Shown here piece by piece: positions 1 to 10,782 of a stretch of DNA of 64,000 bases (position 1 is the first letter of the stretch; every line of letters begins with the position of its first letter). The stretch spans positions 66,444 to 130,443 of the forward strand of contig CAJXDN010000001.1 of NCBI GenBank assembly GCA_913052485.1, read 5' to 3'. The DNA is from an uncultured Flammeovirgaceae bacterium. GTDB taxonomy: Bacteria; Bacteroidota; Bacteroidia; Cytophagales; MED-G16. Under the pieces are notes generated by a model. It saw only the letters and a list, made by a program, of their open reading frames with translations. It ran no database searches and had not been told where the DNA came from. Made by a program: the position numbers and the translations under genes.

Positions 1-2174
1 AAAATGATTTAGAAGGAATTGAATTATAATTGGTTACAGACGTTGGAACCTGTATTGCCCTACTATTTCTTTGAACCAGATTGATATATCCTCTTAAATT
101 AATTGCAACATTTTGTATTTTTGGGTTATTCACGTACGGCAGATAATCATTTAAACCTCCTTGGATATAATTTTCTAGATCAATTGAAAATTTTATTTTT
201 TCAGAGAGGTTTTTCTTACTCATCATCTGCTCAATATACCAATCGGTATTAAAATAGCTTAATACAATTACTCTTACATCTGTTCTAAAATTTTCAACTT
301 CTTGTACATACCATAATGGAAATGTGTCGTTATCTCCACCAGTAAATAATATAGAATTTGGGGCACATGAGTTAAGAAGATTTTTAGCTGAGTCGACCGT
401 TAGGTATCTATTTGATCTGTCATGATCATCCCAGTTTTCCTTCGCAAGAATTAGTGGGGATGAAAGTGACAAGATAAATGTAAGAATAAGAGATATACTA
501 TCTTTTCTAACAAACTTTTTGAGTATGCTCCATATAAATAAAGAACCGTATCCTACCCAAATGGAAAATGCATAGTATGATCCTGCATAAATGTAATCTC
601 TCTCTCTAGGTTCGGTAGGAGGGCTATTCAGATAAACAACTAGAGCAAAACCTGTTAATATAAATAGTAAACTAACAACATAGAAGTTTTTGTTATCGTT
701 GTAATACTGAAACAATAGACCCAAAATACCTAGGATAAAGGGTATCATGAAATAGTTGTTTCGAGCCTTATTGGAATTAAGTTGCTCTGGTATTTCATCA
801 AAAACATTTTGTAATCCAAGCCAATTTGCATTTTGGATATCTGAGGATCTTCCAGAAAAATTCCACATTAGATATCTTAAATACATATGTCCAACCTGAT
901 ATTTGAAAAAGAATTCAAGATTATCTGAAAATGATGGTTTTTGATTTTGTGATAACCCTGTGATCTCTCTGTACCTCTCAATGTGATTTGGGGAGGCACT
1001 ATACATTCTTGGAAAAATTGTTATTCTCTTTGGGTCATATACATATCTGAATTTTTTTTCCTTTACCTCATATCTATCAATACCCTTTTTGTAGTTAACA
1101 CCACTTTCCTCCTGCTTTACCACTTCTGCATCAAAGTATTGACCTCTAAATAAAGGTCTATACCCATATTGTTCTCTCTTTAAATATGATATAAAGTTTA
1201 GTATATTTTCAGGATTATTTTCATCAATTGGTGGATTATAATTTGATCTAATTAGTACAAGAGAGTAAGAGGAATATCCAATTAGGATAAAAATCAGAGC
1301 TAACAGTGATGTATTTAAAATGACCTTTTCTCTTTTATGGGAGTAATAAATAAGATATGATAGACATGATATGAATAATACAATAAAAAATATTATTCCG
1401 GAACCAAATGGTAAACCAAATGAATTTACAAAAAGTCTTTCTATGAAGCTCGCGATAGATGGTAAACCTGGAATAATTCCTTCTACTATTAAACCTACAA
1501 TGAATAGGCTGAGAATGAGTGAGAAAGATAATCCTAAAAATGATATTTTTTTTGTTTTCTTAAAGTATATAATTAAAGCTAGTGCGGGTATTGCTACCAG
1601 GTTTAGGAGATGAACACCAATTGACAAACCCATCATGTAAGCAATTAAAATAATCCATCTATTCTGAAGTTTTTCGTTATCAGCACTTTCCCATCTTAGA
1701 ATTGCCCAAAATACAAAAGCGGTGAAGAAAGATGACATTGCGTAAACTTCTGCCTCGACAGCAGAAAACCAGAAAGAATCCGTAAAAGTAAATGTTAAGG
1801 CACCTGTCATGCCTGATATTAATACTAAAAAAATATTATTGAAAGAATCGGTTTTTATGATCTTAGATGTAAGATGAGTTATAGTCCAGAATAGGAATAG
1901 AATTGTAAAGGCACTTGATACAACACTTAAAAAATTAATTGCTAAAGCTATTTTCTCAGGATTTCCTAGAGCAAAAAAAGAAAAAAATCTTCCTAATAGT
2001 AAATAAAATGGTGCACCAGGTGGATGTGGAACTTCTAACTTACTTGATACAGCAATAAACTCTCCTGCATCCCAAAAACTCGCAGTATCTTCTACAGTTA
2101 TCGAATACACTATAAGTGCAATTAAGAAAGTAAACCATCCGGCATAATTATTAAGTTTTTTATATTCTTTCATG
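1..2174 (-). CDS. DUF2723 family membrane protein (TMEM260 / protein O-mannosyltransferase-like), 3' end truncated by window edge
   Basis: Reverse-strand translation from ATG at 2174: MKEYKKLNNYAGWFTFLIALIVYSITVEDTASFWDAGEFIAVSSKLEVPHPPGAPFYLLLGRFFS..., then hydrophobic segments and ...PPTEPRERDYIYAGSYYAFSIWVGYG..., typical of DUF2723. Absent from ORF track because it runs off the window. Confidence 0.88.
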
Positions 2175-2223
2175 ATAAATGAACTAGGCGAAAATAATTA
2201 AAAAAATTATAATCATATTCTAT

Positions 2224-3423
2224 ATGATTGACTTATTTTGCTGTAGTAATATGAATTATATATCGTTTTTTTTTCTATCTTTTTTCTATCCCTATGCTAC
2301 CTATTCTGAAGATAGTTTAAGCATACTTACTAACCTTGACATACAAATTGAAGCAACAGCAGCAATAAACAAAATGTATGATTTTAAATTTGACGATGCT
2401 GAAAAAGAATTTAATTGGTTGGTCCAAGAATATAAAAATCATCCACTTCCTATTTTTTTAAAAGGTCTGAGTCTTTGGTGGAAAATAGATGCATACTCTG
2501 GACTTTCAGACAAGAATAAAAATTATAAATTAAAAAAATTAGATGATGACTTTCTAGATGTAATGGATGAGTCAATTTCTATATCAAAAAGTATATATAA
2601 AAATGGTAATCAAATAGATGGTGCCTTTTTCTTAGCAGCATCTTATGGCTTTAAAGGGAGGCTATTATCAGAGAGGAAAAAGTGGAGATCAGCAGCGTTG
2701 GCTGGATTTAATGCATTAAAATATCTTAAAGAAATCAGACAAGATAAATTAATGATACCTGAAATCTCATTCGGTAACGGTTTATTTAATTATTACTCTG
2801 TCTGGATATCTAACAGATATCCAATACTAAAGCCTTTAGTGAAATTATTTCCAGATGGAGATAAACTTAAGGGAATAAATCAGTTGAAAAGTGCAGCAAG
2901 AAATTCTTTTTATACCAGAACAGAAGCTCAAACATTTTTAGTTAGAATATATTCAGGAGAAAATAATTTAAGAGATGCAACATTTCTCTCAAAATATTTA
3001 TTTGAAACTTTTCCTGATAATTCAATTTTTCATAGATACTATACACAGCTTCTATACAGATCATCAAATTTTTTTATGTGTAAGGAGGAGTCCTTAAAAA
3101 TTATTGACAATTATAAAAATAGGAAATTTGGTTATTATGATAATGATGTTAGGTTGGCCCATTTTTATTTGGGAGAAATATTTCTCTCTGAGAAAAAGAT
3201 AGATGAAGCGATATTGAGTTTAAGAAATTCTCTTGAATTTGCAAGTAAATTTAAAGATAATAAAATGGGTTATACTGTCTACTCTAATTATTTATTGGGA
3301 AAAATTTATTACGAAAGGGGAGATATGGATCAAGCAAAAGAGTTTCTGAAAGGTGTATTGAAAACCTCCAAAAGAAATAATGACCTTAACACTAGATCTA
3401 GAGAACTTTTAAAAAAAATTTAA
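2224..3423 (+). CDS. Tetratricopeptide-repeat protein with N-terminal hydrophobic signal (start may be ATG at 2251)
   Basis: ORF of 399 aa; TPR-like helical repeats (AHFYLGEIFLSEKKIDEAILSLRNSLEFA; YLLGKIYYERGDMDQAKEFLKGVL). Confidence 0.7.
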   Translation: MIDLFCCSNMNYISFFFLSFFYPYATYSEDSLSILTNLDIQIEATAAINKMYDFKFDDAEKEFNWLVQEYKNHPLPIFLKGLSLWWKIDAYSGLSDKNKNYKLKKLDDDFLDVMDESISISKSIYKNGNQIDGAFFLAASYGFKGRLLSERKKWRSAALAGFNALKYLKEIRQDKLMIPEISFGNGLFNYYSVWISNRYPILKPLVKLFPDGDKLKGINQLKSAARNSFYTRTEAQTFLVRIYSGENNLRDATFLSKYLFETFPDNSIFHRYYTQLLYRSSNFFMCKEESLKIIDNYKNRKFGYYDNDVRLAHFYLGEIFLSEKKIDEAILSLRNSLEFASKFKDNKMGYTVYSNYLLGKIYYERGDMDQAKEFLKGVLKTSKRNNDLNTRSRELLKKI

Positions 3424-3500
3424 AATTTTTTTAAATTTTAATTTGTTATCACAGAACTTTAATTTAGATACTTACGTTTTATCAAAATAAAATTTTAACA

Positions 3501-3965
3501 ATGAAAATTGATAGAACAGATAAGAAAATCCTCGAAATTCTTCAAAAAAACGCAAAGATAACTAATTCTAAGTTATCTCATGAAATAGGTTTATCGCCTG
3601 CACCTACACTGGAGAGGGTTAGAAAGTTGGAGGCAAGAGGAATAATTAGTGGATATCATGCCAAACTTAATATGTCAAAAGTTGGACTGGGGGTGAGTAC
3701 TTTTGTTATGGTCTCTCTGAAGGGCCACAACAAAAAAAATATAGATTCATTTCTAGATAAAATTAAAGATGTTGAAAATATTGTGGAATGCCACCATATA
3801 ACTGGAAGCGGTGACTTTATTCTGAGAATTGTAGCAGAAGATATTGAGTCTTATCAAGAACTGATGTTAGATAAAGTGAGTGAAATTGAAGTTACTGATA
3901 GCTTGCAGTCTATGGTTATTCTATCTACTTTTAAGGATAACAAGGTTATACCTGTTCAAAATTAA
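3501..3965 (+). CDS. Lrp/AsnC family transcriptional regulator
   Basis: N-terminal HTH (DRTDKKILEILQKNAKITNSKLSHEIGLSPAPTLERVRKLEARGIISGYHA) and ligand-binding domain. Confidence 0.93.
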   Translation: MKIDRTDKKILEILQKNAKITNSKLSHEIGLSPAPTLERVRKLEARGIISGYHAKLNMSKVGLGVSTFVMVSLKGHNKKNIDSFLDKIKDVENIVECHHITGSGDFILRIVAEDIESYQELMLDKVSEIEVTDSLQSMVILSTFKDNKVIPVQN

Positions 3966-4459
3966 TGAAAAATATTGTCCTTGATTCTGATGATATCTCT
4001 AATAAAATAAAGAGAATATCTTACGAAATAATCGAAAGAAATATAGAAGAGAAAGAATTATTTATTTTTGGTATTCTTCCAAATGGTAAATATTTATCAG
4101 AAAAAATTAAATCTAATTTCAAGGAAAATTCAGATATCAAATTAAACATATTCTATGTAGAAATTGATAAAAAAAAATTCTTAGTAAATAAAATAAACCC
4201 TGAGATTGATAGAAGAAAACTAGATGGAAAAGTTTTTATATTAGTTGACGATGTAATGAATAGCGGTACTACACTGATGTATACAATTAATAAGCTTTTA
4301 GAATATAAGCCAAAATTAATACAGGTCGCTGTTTTAATTGAGAGATATTATAAAAACTTCCCCATAACACCAGATTTCAAAGGCCTTGAATTGAGTACTT
4401 CTAAGTCTGAGCATGTTGAAGTTACACTTGAAAAATCCCCTAAAGTTTTAATAAAATGA
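3965..4459 (+). CDS. Phosphoribosyltransferase family protein
   Basis: PRPP motif VFILVDDVMNSGTTLMYTI. Confidence 0.88.
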   Translation: MKNIVLDSDDISNKIKRISYEIIERNIEEKELFIFGILPNGKYLSEKIKSNFKENSDIKLNIFYVEIDKKKFLVNKINPEIDRRKLDGKVFILVDDVMNSGTTLMYTINKLLEYKPKLIQVAVLIERYYKNFPITPDFKGLELSTSKSEHVEVTLEKSPKVLIK

Positions 4460-4881
4460 TATACATAATAAGAAAAGAACATTTTAATGCTGCTCACAAG
4501 CTCTATAATCCAATATGGTCCAAGGAGAGGAATATGGAGGTGTTTGGAGTATGTTCAAATGAAAATTGGCATGGTCACAATTACGAGATAGAGGTCACAA
4601 TTAAGGGAAAAATAAATCCTGATTCTGGGATGCTAATAAACTTAAAAGATTTATCAAAAATTATGAAAGAGGAAATTATTGATAAGGTTGATCATAAGAA
4701 TTTAAACATTGATGTTCCCTTTCTTGAGGGTATTATAACTACTACCGAAAATGTCACTATGAAATTTTGGGAGGTTCTTGAGGATAAAATTAATTCTCTA
4801 GAAAATACTGAATGCTCTCTTCACAAAATAAGAGTCTATGAAACACCTAGAAATTTCGTAGAATACTATGGTGAAAAGTAA
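4456..4881 (+). CDS. 6-carboxytetrahydropterin synthase / 6-pyruvoyl-tetrahydropterin synthase family
   Basis: FNAAHKL...FGVCSNENWHGHNYEIEVTIKG...DSGMLINLKDL...VDHKNLN...TTENV motifs. Confidence 0.9.
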   Translation: MIYIIRKEHFNAAHKLYNPIWSKERNMEVFGVCSNENWHGHNYEIEVTIKGKINPDSGMLINLKDLSKIMKEEIIDKVDHKNLNIDVPFLEGIITTTENVTMKFWEVLEDKINSLENTECSLHKIRVYETPRNFVEYYGEK

Positions 4882-5962
4882 GTCTGATTTATTAATTATT
4901 TGTGGTGAGCGATCCGGAGATTTACATGGTTCAATTATTGTTAAAAAACTATTATCAGTAAATCCAAAACTTAAAATTCATTGCTGGGGTGGTGATCTAA
5001 TGAAAAAATCAGGTGCTATTGTTTTAGAAGACTATAGAAATTATAGTACAATGGGGTTCGTGGAGGTTTTTTTCAGGTTGAATTTCTTTTTTAAAAAACT
5101 ACAACTTTGTAAAAAACATATTATAAAATATTCTCCTAAAGTCATTCTACTAATTGATTTCCCTGGTTTCAATTTGAGACTAGCAAAATTTGCAAAAAAA
5201 AGAGGATTCAAGGTTCATTATCTTATCCCACCCAAGGCCTGGGCATGGAATCAAAATAGGGTAAATACTTTAGCAAAATTTGTAGATAGGATATACTCTA
5301 TTCTCCCTTTTGAAGTTGATTTTTTTAATAAATTTAATTGCAATATCTCCTATGTTGGAAATCCACTCACTAAACACATTAATGTTGCGAAAAATAAAGA
5401 TGATAATTTAAAAAAAACTATTTCACTTCTGCCTGGGAGTAGGGAGTCAGAATTAAAATATTCTATCCCAATATTTAAAGAAATAATTGTTAAGCTGAAA
5501 AATTTTAATTTCTTAGTTTGTGGAGTTAACAATATTAAGAAGGAGGTATATTCTGATTTTAAAAAATTTAAAAATGTCACTCTTTATTTTGATAGAACTT
5601 ATGAGGCAGTATCCTCCTCAGATGTTGCTGTAGTAATGTCGGGAACAGCAAGTCTTGAAGTCTCATTATTAAAAGTTCCTCAAGTAGTTGTATATAAAAC
5701 ATCTTATCTATCATACTTGATTGGAAGGTTATTAATAAAGACTAAATATATTTCTTTAGTAAATCTAGTCCTTGACAGAGATGTCGTTACTGAACTTATT
5801 CAAGGAGATTTCAACAAGGAGAACGTTATATCTGAGATAGATATGCTATACGAAAAAAATAATAGAATTAAAATTTCTAGAAGCTATGATGAGTTAAGAG
5901 ATCGTATCGGAGATAAAATAACAGAGAATGAGGTATGTGAAAAGCTAGTTAAAGAGTTATGA
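4868..5962 (+). CDS. lpxB: Lipid-A-disaccharide synthase
   Basis: ICGERSGDLHGS; GGDLMKKSGA; DFPGFNLRLAKFAKKRG; YLIPPKAWAWNQNR; LLPGSRESE; SGTASLEVSLLKVPQVVVYK. Confidence 0.95.
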   Translation: MVKSKSDLLIICGERSGDLHGSIIVKKLLSVNPKLKIHCWGGDLMKKSGAIVLEDYRNYSTMGFVEVFFRLNFFFKKLQLCKKHIIKYSPKVILLIDFPGFNLRLAKFAKKRGFKVHYLIPPKAWAWNQNRVNTLAKFVDRIYSILPFEVDFFNKFNCNISYVGNPLTKHINVAKNKDDNLKKTISLLPGSRESELKYSIPIFKEIIVKLKNFNFLVCGVNNIKKEVYSDFKKFKNVTLYFDRTYEAVSSSDVAVVMSGTASLEVSLLKVPQVVVYKTSYLSYLIGRLLIKTKYISLVNLVLDRDVVTELIQGDFNKENVISEIDMLYEKNNRIKISRSYDELRDRIGDKITENEVCEKLVKEL

Positions 5963-6625
5963 TTTCTTTACTAAAACTTCATCAATTATACCATATTCTT
6001 TAGCTTCTTCTGCTCTCATCCATTTATCCCTGTCAGAATCCTTTTCTATCTGTCCATATGATTTTCCAGTATGCTGTGCAAGTATATTATATAGATCTTT
6101 TCTTAACTCCTGCATTTGTTTAAGAGTTATCTCCATATCAGTAGACTGACCTTGCATTCCTCCACTAGGTTGATGTATCATAACTCTTGAATGTTTTAGA
6201 GCTGATCTTTTCCCTTTAGTGCCTCCTGATAAAAGAACAGCACCCATTGATGCAGCCATTCCAGTACAGATAGTGGCAACATCCGGAGATACATATTGCA
6301 TTGTATCATATATCCCAAGTCCAGCATATACGGAACCGCCTGGGCTGTTAATATATAGTAAAATATCCTTCTTAGAGTCTACTGATTCAAGAAAAAGTAG
6401 TTGTGCAGTAATGATGTTTGAAATATTTTCCTCTATGCCCATACCAAGAAATATGATACGATCCATTATTAGTCTTGAGAATACATCAATTTCTCTAAAA
6501 TTTGTGGGCCTCTCCTCAATAACAGCTCTGGTCATACTCTCAACTCTTTCAACATATTTGTCAAACGTGAGGCCGTTAATATTCTTGTCTTTTACTATAT
6601 AATTTCTTAATTCTTTTTTATCCAT
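5957..6625 (-). CDS. clpP: ATP-dependent Clp protease proteolytic subunit
   Basis: INSPGGSVYAGLGIYDTMQYV; CTGMAASMGAVLLSGG; RVMIHQPSGG. Confidence 0.97.
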   Translation of the reverse strand: MDKKELRNYIVKDKNINGLTFDKYVERVESMTRAVIEERPTNFREIDVFSRLIMDRIIFLGMGIEENISNIITAQLLFLESVDSKKDILLYINSPGGSVYAGLGIYDTMQYVSPDVATICTGMAASMGAVLLSGGTKGKRSALKHSRVMIHQPSGGMQGQSTDMEITLKQMQELRKDLYNILAQHTGKSYGQIEKDSDRDKWMRAEEAKEYGIIDEVLVKKS

Positions 6626-6627
6626 AA

Positions 6628-7959
6628 TTAGATCTTTTGTGCAAGTAACTTAAATTTATCAAATGTTATTGATTTTTTTGTAATCGAAACACTTTCTTTA
6701 ACGTGGTTAAACACCTTATTTGATTTTAATTCGTTGAATATTTTAAGATAATTTTCTCCGTTATTATGTTTTAAATAGTTTTCAACGAATTTATCAATAT
6801 CCTTTGACATATTTTGCATTCCCGAGGACATAAGCTGCTGCTGAATTTGATTTTTTGCCATTTCTTCTATTTCGGTATTCTCAACTTTAATTTTATTCTC
6901 GTCAATAATTGTATCAACAATATAGGACCACCTAATTTGATCACAGTATTTGTCAAAGTCTTCATTCAATAATTTTTTTGAGTTCTCCTCCTCATTATTA
7001 GATTTTATCCAACTTCTTACATAATCTTCAGGGATTTTAATTTTAATATCGGAAAGAATCTGTTTCTCTATTTCCCTATTCAGATAAAACTCGGTCTCTT
7101 TTAAATAATTGAACTCTAAGGATTTATGAATTTCATTTTCAAATTCTTTTTTGGTTTTAATCTTTCCAACTCCAAATATTTTATCAAAAAATGAGGTATT
7201 TAACTTAGCAGTAGACCTCTCAATGATATTCTCAATTTTTAACTTAACTGTATCAGGAAATGACTTAATCTCAACTGTATCACCAATAATTTGTGAAATA
7301 ATTTCAACATTATTTTTTGCTAATTTTTTTAGGTTAATTACTAATATCTCATCAATTTTTCCTCCAATTATTTTTTTACTCTCTTTTTTATCTAAATTTT
7401 CAAAATTTAATAGTCCCTTTTTATTTTCTCCTTTAACTTCAATATCACCGTAAACTGATGACTTTTCTGTAACTACTTTCAAGTTATTTATATCAGCATA
7501 TTGATTTCTAAGATTTGTTATTGTCTCATTTAAAACTTTCTTTTCGACTTTGATATTATACAACTTAAATTTTTGAGATTTTTTAAAAGGCTTAACTTTA
7601 AAGTCACTTAAGTGCCCGACCTTGAAATTGAACTCAATTGAGTCTAAATTATTAACGTTAATATTTTCGATATCAGTGCTTTCAGGTATTGGCTCCCCAA
7701 TAATTTTGATTTTATTATCCTTTATATAATTATTTATTTTATCACTGACAATTTTATTTATTTCCTCTAGAAGAACCCCCTTCCCATACATATTCTTTAA
7801 TACCTGAACAGGTACCATACCTGGTCTAAACCCTTTAAGGTTAGCTCTCTTTTTGAGTTCTTTTATCTTATTTTCAAACTGGGAGATGTAGTCCTCTCTG
7901 TCAAGGATTAGATTTACATTTGACTCCGTATCAGTTATTTTTTTCTTTTTAAATTTCAA
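6628..7959 (-). CDS. tig: Trigger factor
   Basis: N-terminal ribosome-binding signature KKRANLKGFRPGMVPVQVLKNMYGKGVLLEEIN; directly upstream of clpP. Confidence 0.93.
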   Translation of the reverse strand: MKFKKKKITDTESNVNLILDREDYISQFENKIKELKKRANLKGFRPGMVPVQVLKNMYGKGVLLEEINKIVSDKINNYIKDNKIKIIGEPIPESTDIENINVNNLDSIEFNFKVGHLSDFKVKPFKKSQKFKLYNIKVEKKVLNETITNLRNQYADINNLKVVTEKSSVYGDIEVKGENKKGLLNFENLDKKESKKIIGGKIDEILVINLKKLAKNNVEIISQIIGDTVEIKSFPDTVKLKIENIIERSTAKLNTSFFDKIFGVGKIKTKKEFENEIHKSLEFNYLKETEFYLNREIEKQILSDIKIKIPEDYVRSWIKSNNEEENSKKLLNEDFDKYCDQIRWSYIVDTIIDENKIKVENTEIEEMAKNQIQQQLMSSGMQNMSKDIDKFVENYLKHNNGENYLKIFNELKSNKVFNHVKESVSITKKSITFDKFKLLAQKI

Positions 7960-7979
7960 TTTTTAAAATTTTGTAATGT

Positions 7980-8060
7980 GCGGATGGAGGGACTCGAACC
8001 CCCATGCCTCGCGGCGCTAGATCCTAAATCTAGTGCGTCTACCAATTTCGCCACATCCGC
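7980..8060 (-). tRNA. tRNA-Leu (anticodon TAG)
   Basis: Reverse complement GCGGATGTGGCGAAATTGGTAGACGCACTAGATTTAGGATCTAGCGCCGCGAGGCATGGGGGTTCGAGTCCCTCCATCCGC: 7-bp acceptor stem, long variable arm, GTTCGAGTC T-loop, anticodon loop TTTAGGA. Confidence 0.96.
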
Positions 8061-8132
8061 TAAAATAGCTTGCAAATCTAGAAATAAATTATTTATATGA
8101 AAAAATTAAAATTAAATTATATTTTTAAATAA

Positions 8133-10343
8133 ATGAAAACTAAACAGATTACCAAGAATACAGATAATCAGGTTATATTAAAAGCTTATTCTAAGCTTCT
8201 AAGGCAGTCGAGAACGATTATCACTGGCGATGACTCAAAAATTATAAAGAAAGCATTTAGAATTTCGTTGGAAGCTCATAAGAATATGAGAAGAAAGTCA
8301 GGAGAGCCTTATATTCTGCATCCTATAAGTGTTGCTCAGATATGTGTTAGTGAAATTGGTTTGGGAACAACCGCTATAATTGCTGCACTTCTTCACGATG
8401 TTGTTGAGGACACAGATATCACCCTCGAATATATTAAAAAAGAATTTGGAGAGAGAGTAGCCAAAATTTGTGATGGGCTCACTAAAATTTCTGGTATATT
8501 ATCTCCAGGTTCATCGATTCAGTCGGAAAATTTTAGGAAGATGCTATTAACATTAGTTGATGATGTCAGGGTCATTTTAATAAAGTTAGCAGATAGGCTC
8601 CATAATATGAGGACATTAGACAGTATGTCTAGGAGTGCCCAGCTTAAAAACTCTTCGGAAACAATTTTTATATATTCACCCTTAGCGCATAGGCTAGGAC
8701 TATATTCAATTAAGTCTGAATTGGATGATCTTTATCTAAAGTATACTGATAATATTAATTATAAAAAAGTATCTAAAAATTTAAAGGATACTAAAATCAA
8801 AAGAGATAAGTTCATTAGATCTTTCATTAGACCAATCAAGAAAAAACTTAAGTCTTTTGAGTTAGATTTTAAAGTCATTGGAAGGCCAAAATCTATTTTT
8901 TCAATTTATAGCAAAATGAAAAAACAGAATAAATCTTTTGAGGAGATATATGATTTATTTGCAATTAGAATAATTTTAAATTCAGATATTTCAGAGGAGA
9001 AGACTCAGTGCTGGCAGGCTTACTCTTGTGTGACAGACTGCTATCAGCCAAATCCTGATCGTCTCAAAGATTGGATATCAACCCCAAAAACTAATGGATA
9101 TGAGTCTCTTCACACAACGGTTATGAGTAGTAAAGGTAAGTGGGTTGAGGTGCAAATTAGAAGCAAGAGAATGGATGAGATTGCCGAGAAAGGTTTTGCT
9201 GCACATTGGAAATATAAGGAAAAAATAAAGGGTGGTAGTCAATTTGAGGATTGGATTAGTTCGATAAGAGATTTAATTAGTCAGAAAAACTATTCACCCC
9301 AGGAATTTTTAGATGATTTCAAAGGTAATCTCTACAACGAGGAAGTTTTTGTCTTTACTCCGAACGGAGATTTAAAAACCTTACCACAAAATTCAACAGT
9401 GATAGATTTTGCATTTTCGATACATTCAGAGTTAGGCTCAAAGTGTACTGGAGCAAAAATTGATGATAAACTTGTACCGATTAATCATCAACTGAAAAGT
9501 GGAGATCAGGTTAATGTAATTACCTCAACTAATCAGAAACCATCTGAGGACTGGTTGAAGAAAGTCGTAACCTCAAAGGCAAAGTCTGCAATTAAGAATA
9601 ATATAAATAGACAGAGAAAAAATTTATCAAGTCAGGGGAAGGATCTCATAAAGAGAAAATTCAAACAATTGAAATTAGAGTTTGATGAGAATGTCTCAAA
9701 AGTATCTAGCTATTTCCAGTATAAAAGTATAATTGAATTCTATTATGATATTGCCAAAGGTTCTTTTAATCTTAAGAGGTTAAAAGAATATCTGGACCAT
9801 GTTAAAAATGTTAGTAATAAATCTAAAAATAAAATCATTGAGATTGAAATCGACAGGTCAAGTACTATAAGAAAATCAGATATAAATAAAGACAAATTAA
9901 TTGAGTTCGAAGGTAAAAAAGATGATATAGAATATTCTCTATCAAAATGTTGTAAGCCAATTCCAGGTGACGACATTTATGGATTTATAACAGTAAATGA
10001 AGGGATTAAAGTACACAGAACAAATTGTAAGAATTCACCAGAATTGCTTTCTAAATATGCCTACAGGATATTAAAGGCTAATTGGTACACAAAATCTAAT
10101 ATTGAACTTATCACATCCCTGTCTATTGAAGGTACTGACAGGGTTGGGGTGATAGATGATATAACCAAAATAATCTCCTCACAACTTAAGGTTAATATGA
10201 AATCAATTAATGTCGACTTAAAAGATGGCATTTTTAAAGGTGAAATTCAGTTATTTGTTTCTGATACCTTGCAATTATCTAAATTGATTAAGAAATTGCA
10301 AAAAGTTCCAAATGTTAATAATGTTACAAGATTAGATTTATAG
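8133..10343 (+). CDS. spoT: Bifunctional (p)ppGpp synthetase/hydrolase (RelA/SpoT family)
   Basis: HD motif ALLHDVVEDTD, synthetase domain, TGS (VFVFTPNGDLKTLPQNSTVIDFAF) and C-terminal ACT domain. Confidence 0.95.
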   Translation: MKTKQITKNTDNQVILKAYSKLLRQSRTIITGDDSKIIKKAFRISLEAHKNMRRKSGEPYILHPISVAQICVSEIGLGTTAIIAALLHDVVEDTDITLEYIKKEFGERVAKICDGLTKISGILSPGSSIQSENFRKMLLTLVDDVRVILIKLADRLHNMRTLDSMSRSAQLKNSSETIFIYSPLAHRLGLYSIKSELDDLYLKYTDNINYKKVSKNLKDTKIKRDKFIRSFIRPIKKKLKSFELDFKVIGRPKSIFSIYSKMKKQNKSFEEIYDLFAIRIILNSDISEEKTQCWQAYSCVTDCYQPNPDRLKDWISTPKTNGYESLHTTVMSSKGKWVEVQIRSKRMDEIAEKGFAAHWKYKEKIKGGSQFEDWISSIRDLISQKNYSPQEFLDDFKGNLYNEEVFVFTPNGDLKTLPQNSTVIDFAFSIHSELGSKCTGAKIDDKLVPINHQLKSGDQVNVITSTNQKPSEDWLKKVVTSKAKSAIKNNINRQRKNLSSQGKDLIKRKFKQLKLEFDENVSKVSSYFQYKSIIEFYYDIAKGSFNLKRLKEYLDHVKNVSNKSKNKIIEIEIDRSSTIRKSDINKDKLIEFEGKKDDIEYSLSKCCKPIPGDDIYGFITVNEGIKVHRTNCKNSPELLSKYAYRILKANWYTKSNIELITSLSIEGTDRVGVIDDITKIISSQLKVNMKSINVDLKDGIFKGEIQLFVSDTLQLSKLIKKLQKVPNVNNVTRLDL

Positions 10344-10344
10344 A

Positions 10345-10782
10345 ATGGAAAAGAAATCAATAATTGAAGAGGTAAAAAAAATACTTGATAAGCATTTAGA
10401 GTTAAAAGGCCAAAGAAAAACACCTGAGAGATATGCTATAATTAATGAAATTTATTCATTTAGACATCACTTTGATGCAGATGAGTTGTACTCTCAAATG
10501 ATCAAGAAAAAATACAGAGTAAGCAGAGCGACAATATATAATACATTGGAATTATTAGTGAGTCTAGAATTAGTCACAAGGCATGTATTTAAAGATAATT
10601 TAGCAAAATATGAGAAGTCTTTTGGTTTTATGCAACACGACCACATCATCCTAGATAATGACGAAATAATTGAGTTCTGTGATCCAAGGATACAGTCAAT
10701 TAAAAATACACTTGAGGAAATGTTTGACGTAAAAATTAAAAACCATTCACTCTACTTTTTTGGTGAAAAAAATAAAAAATAA
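10345..10782 (+). CDS. Fur-family transcriptional regulator lacking the usual CxxC structural zinc pairs
   Basis: LELKGQRKTPERYAIINEIY...YRVSRATIYNTLELL...QHDHIILDNDEIIEFCDPRIQ...NHSLYFFGEKNKK. Confidence 0.88.
   Translation: MEKKSIIEEVKKILDKHLELKGQRKTPERYAIINEIYSFRHHFDADELYSQMIKKKYRVSRATIYNTLELLVSLELVTRHVFKDNLAKYEKSFGFMQHDHIILDNDEIIEFCDPRIQSIKNTLEEMFDVKIKNHSLYFFGEKNKK

Noticed and set aside
1371-1613. 80-aa plus-strand ORF in the track
   Set aside because: Lies wholly antisense to the DUF2723 gene; no domain-like composition. Shadow ORF.
3414-3443. AT-only inverted repeat at the end of the TPR gene
   Set aside because: Pure A/T runs pair in many registers; too low complexity to call a terminator.
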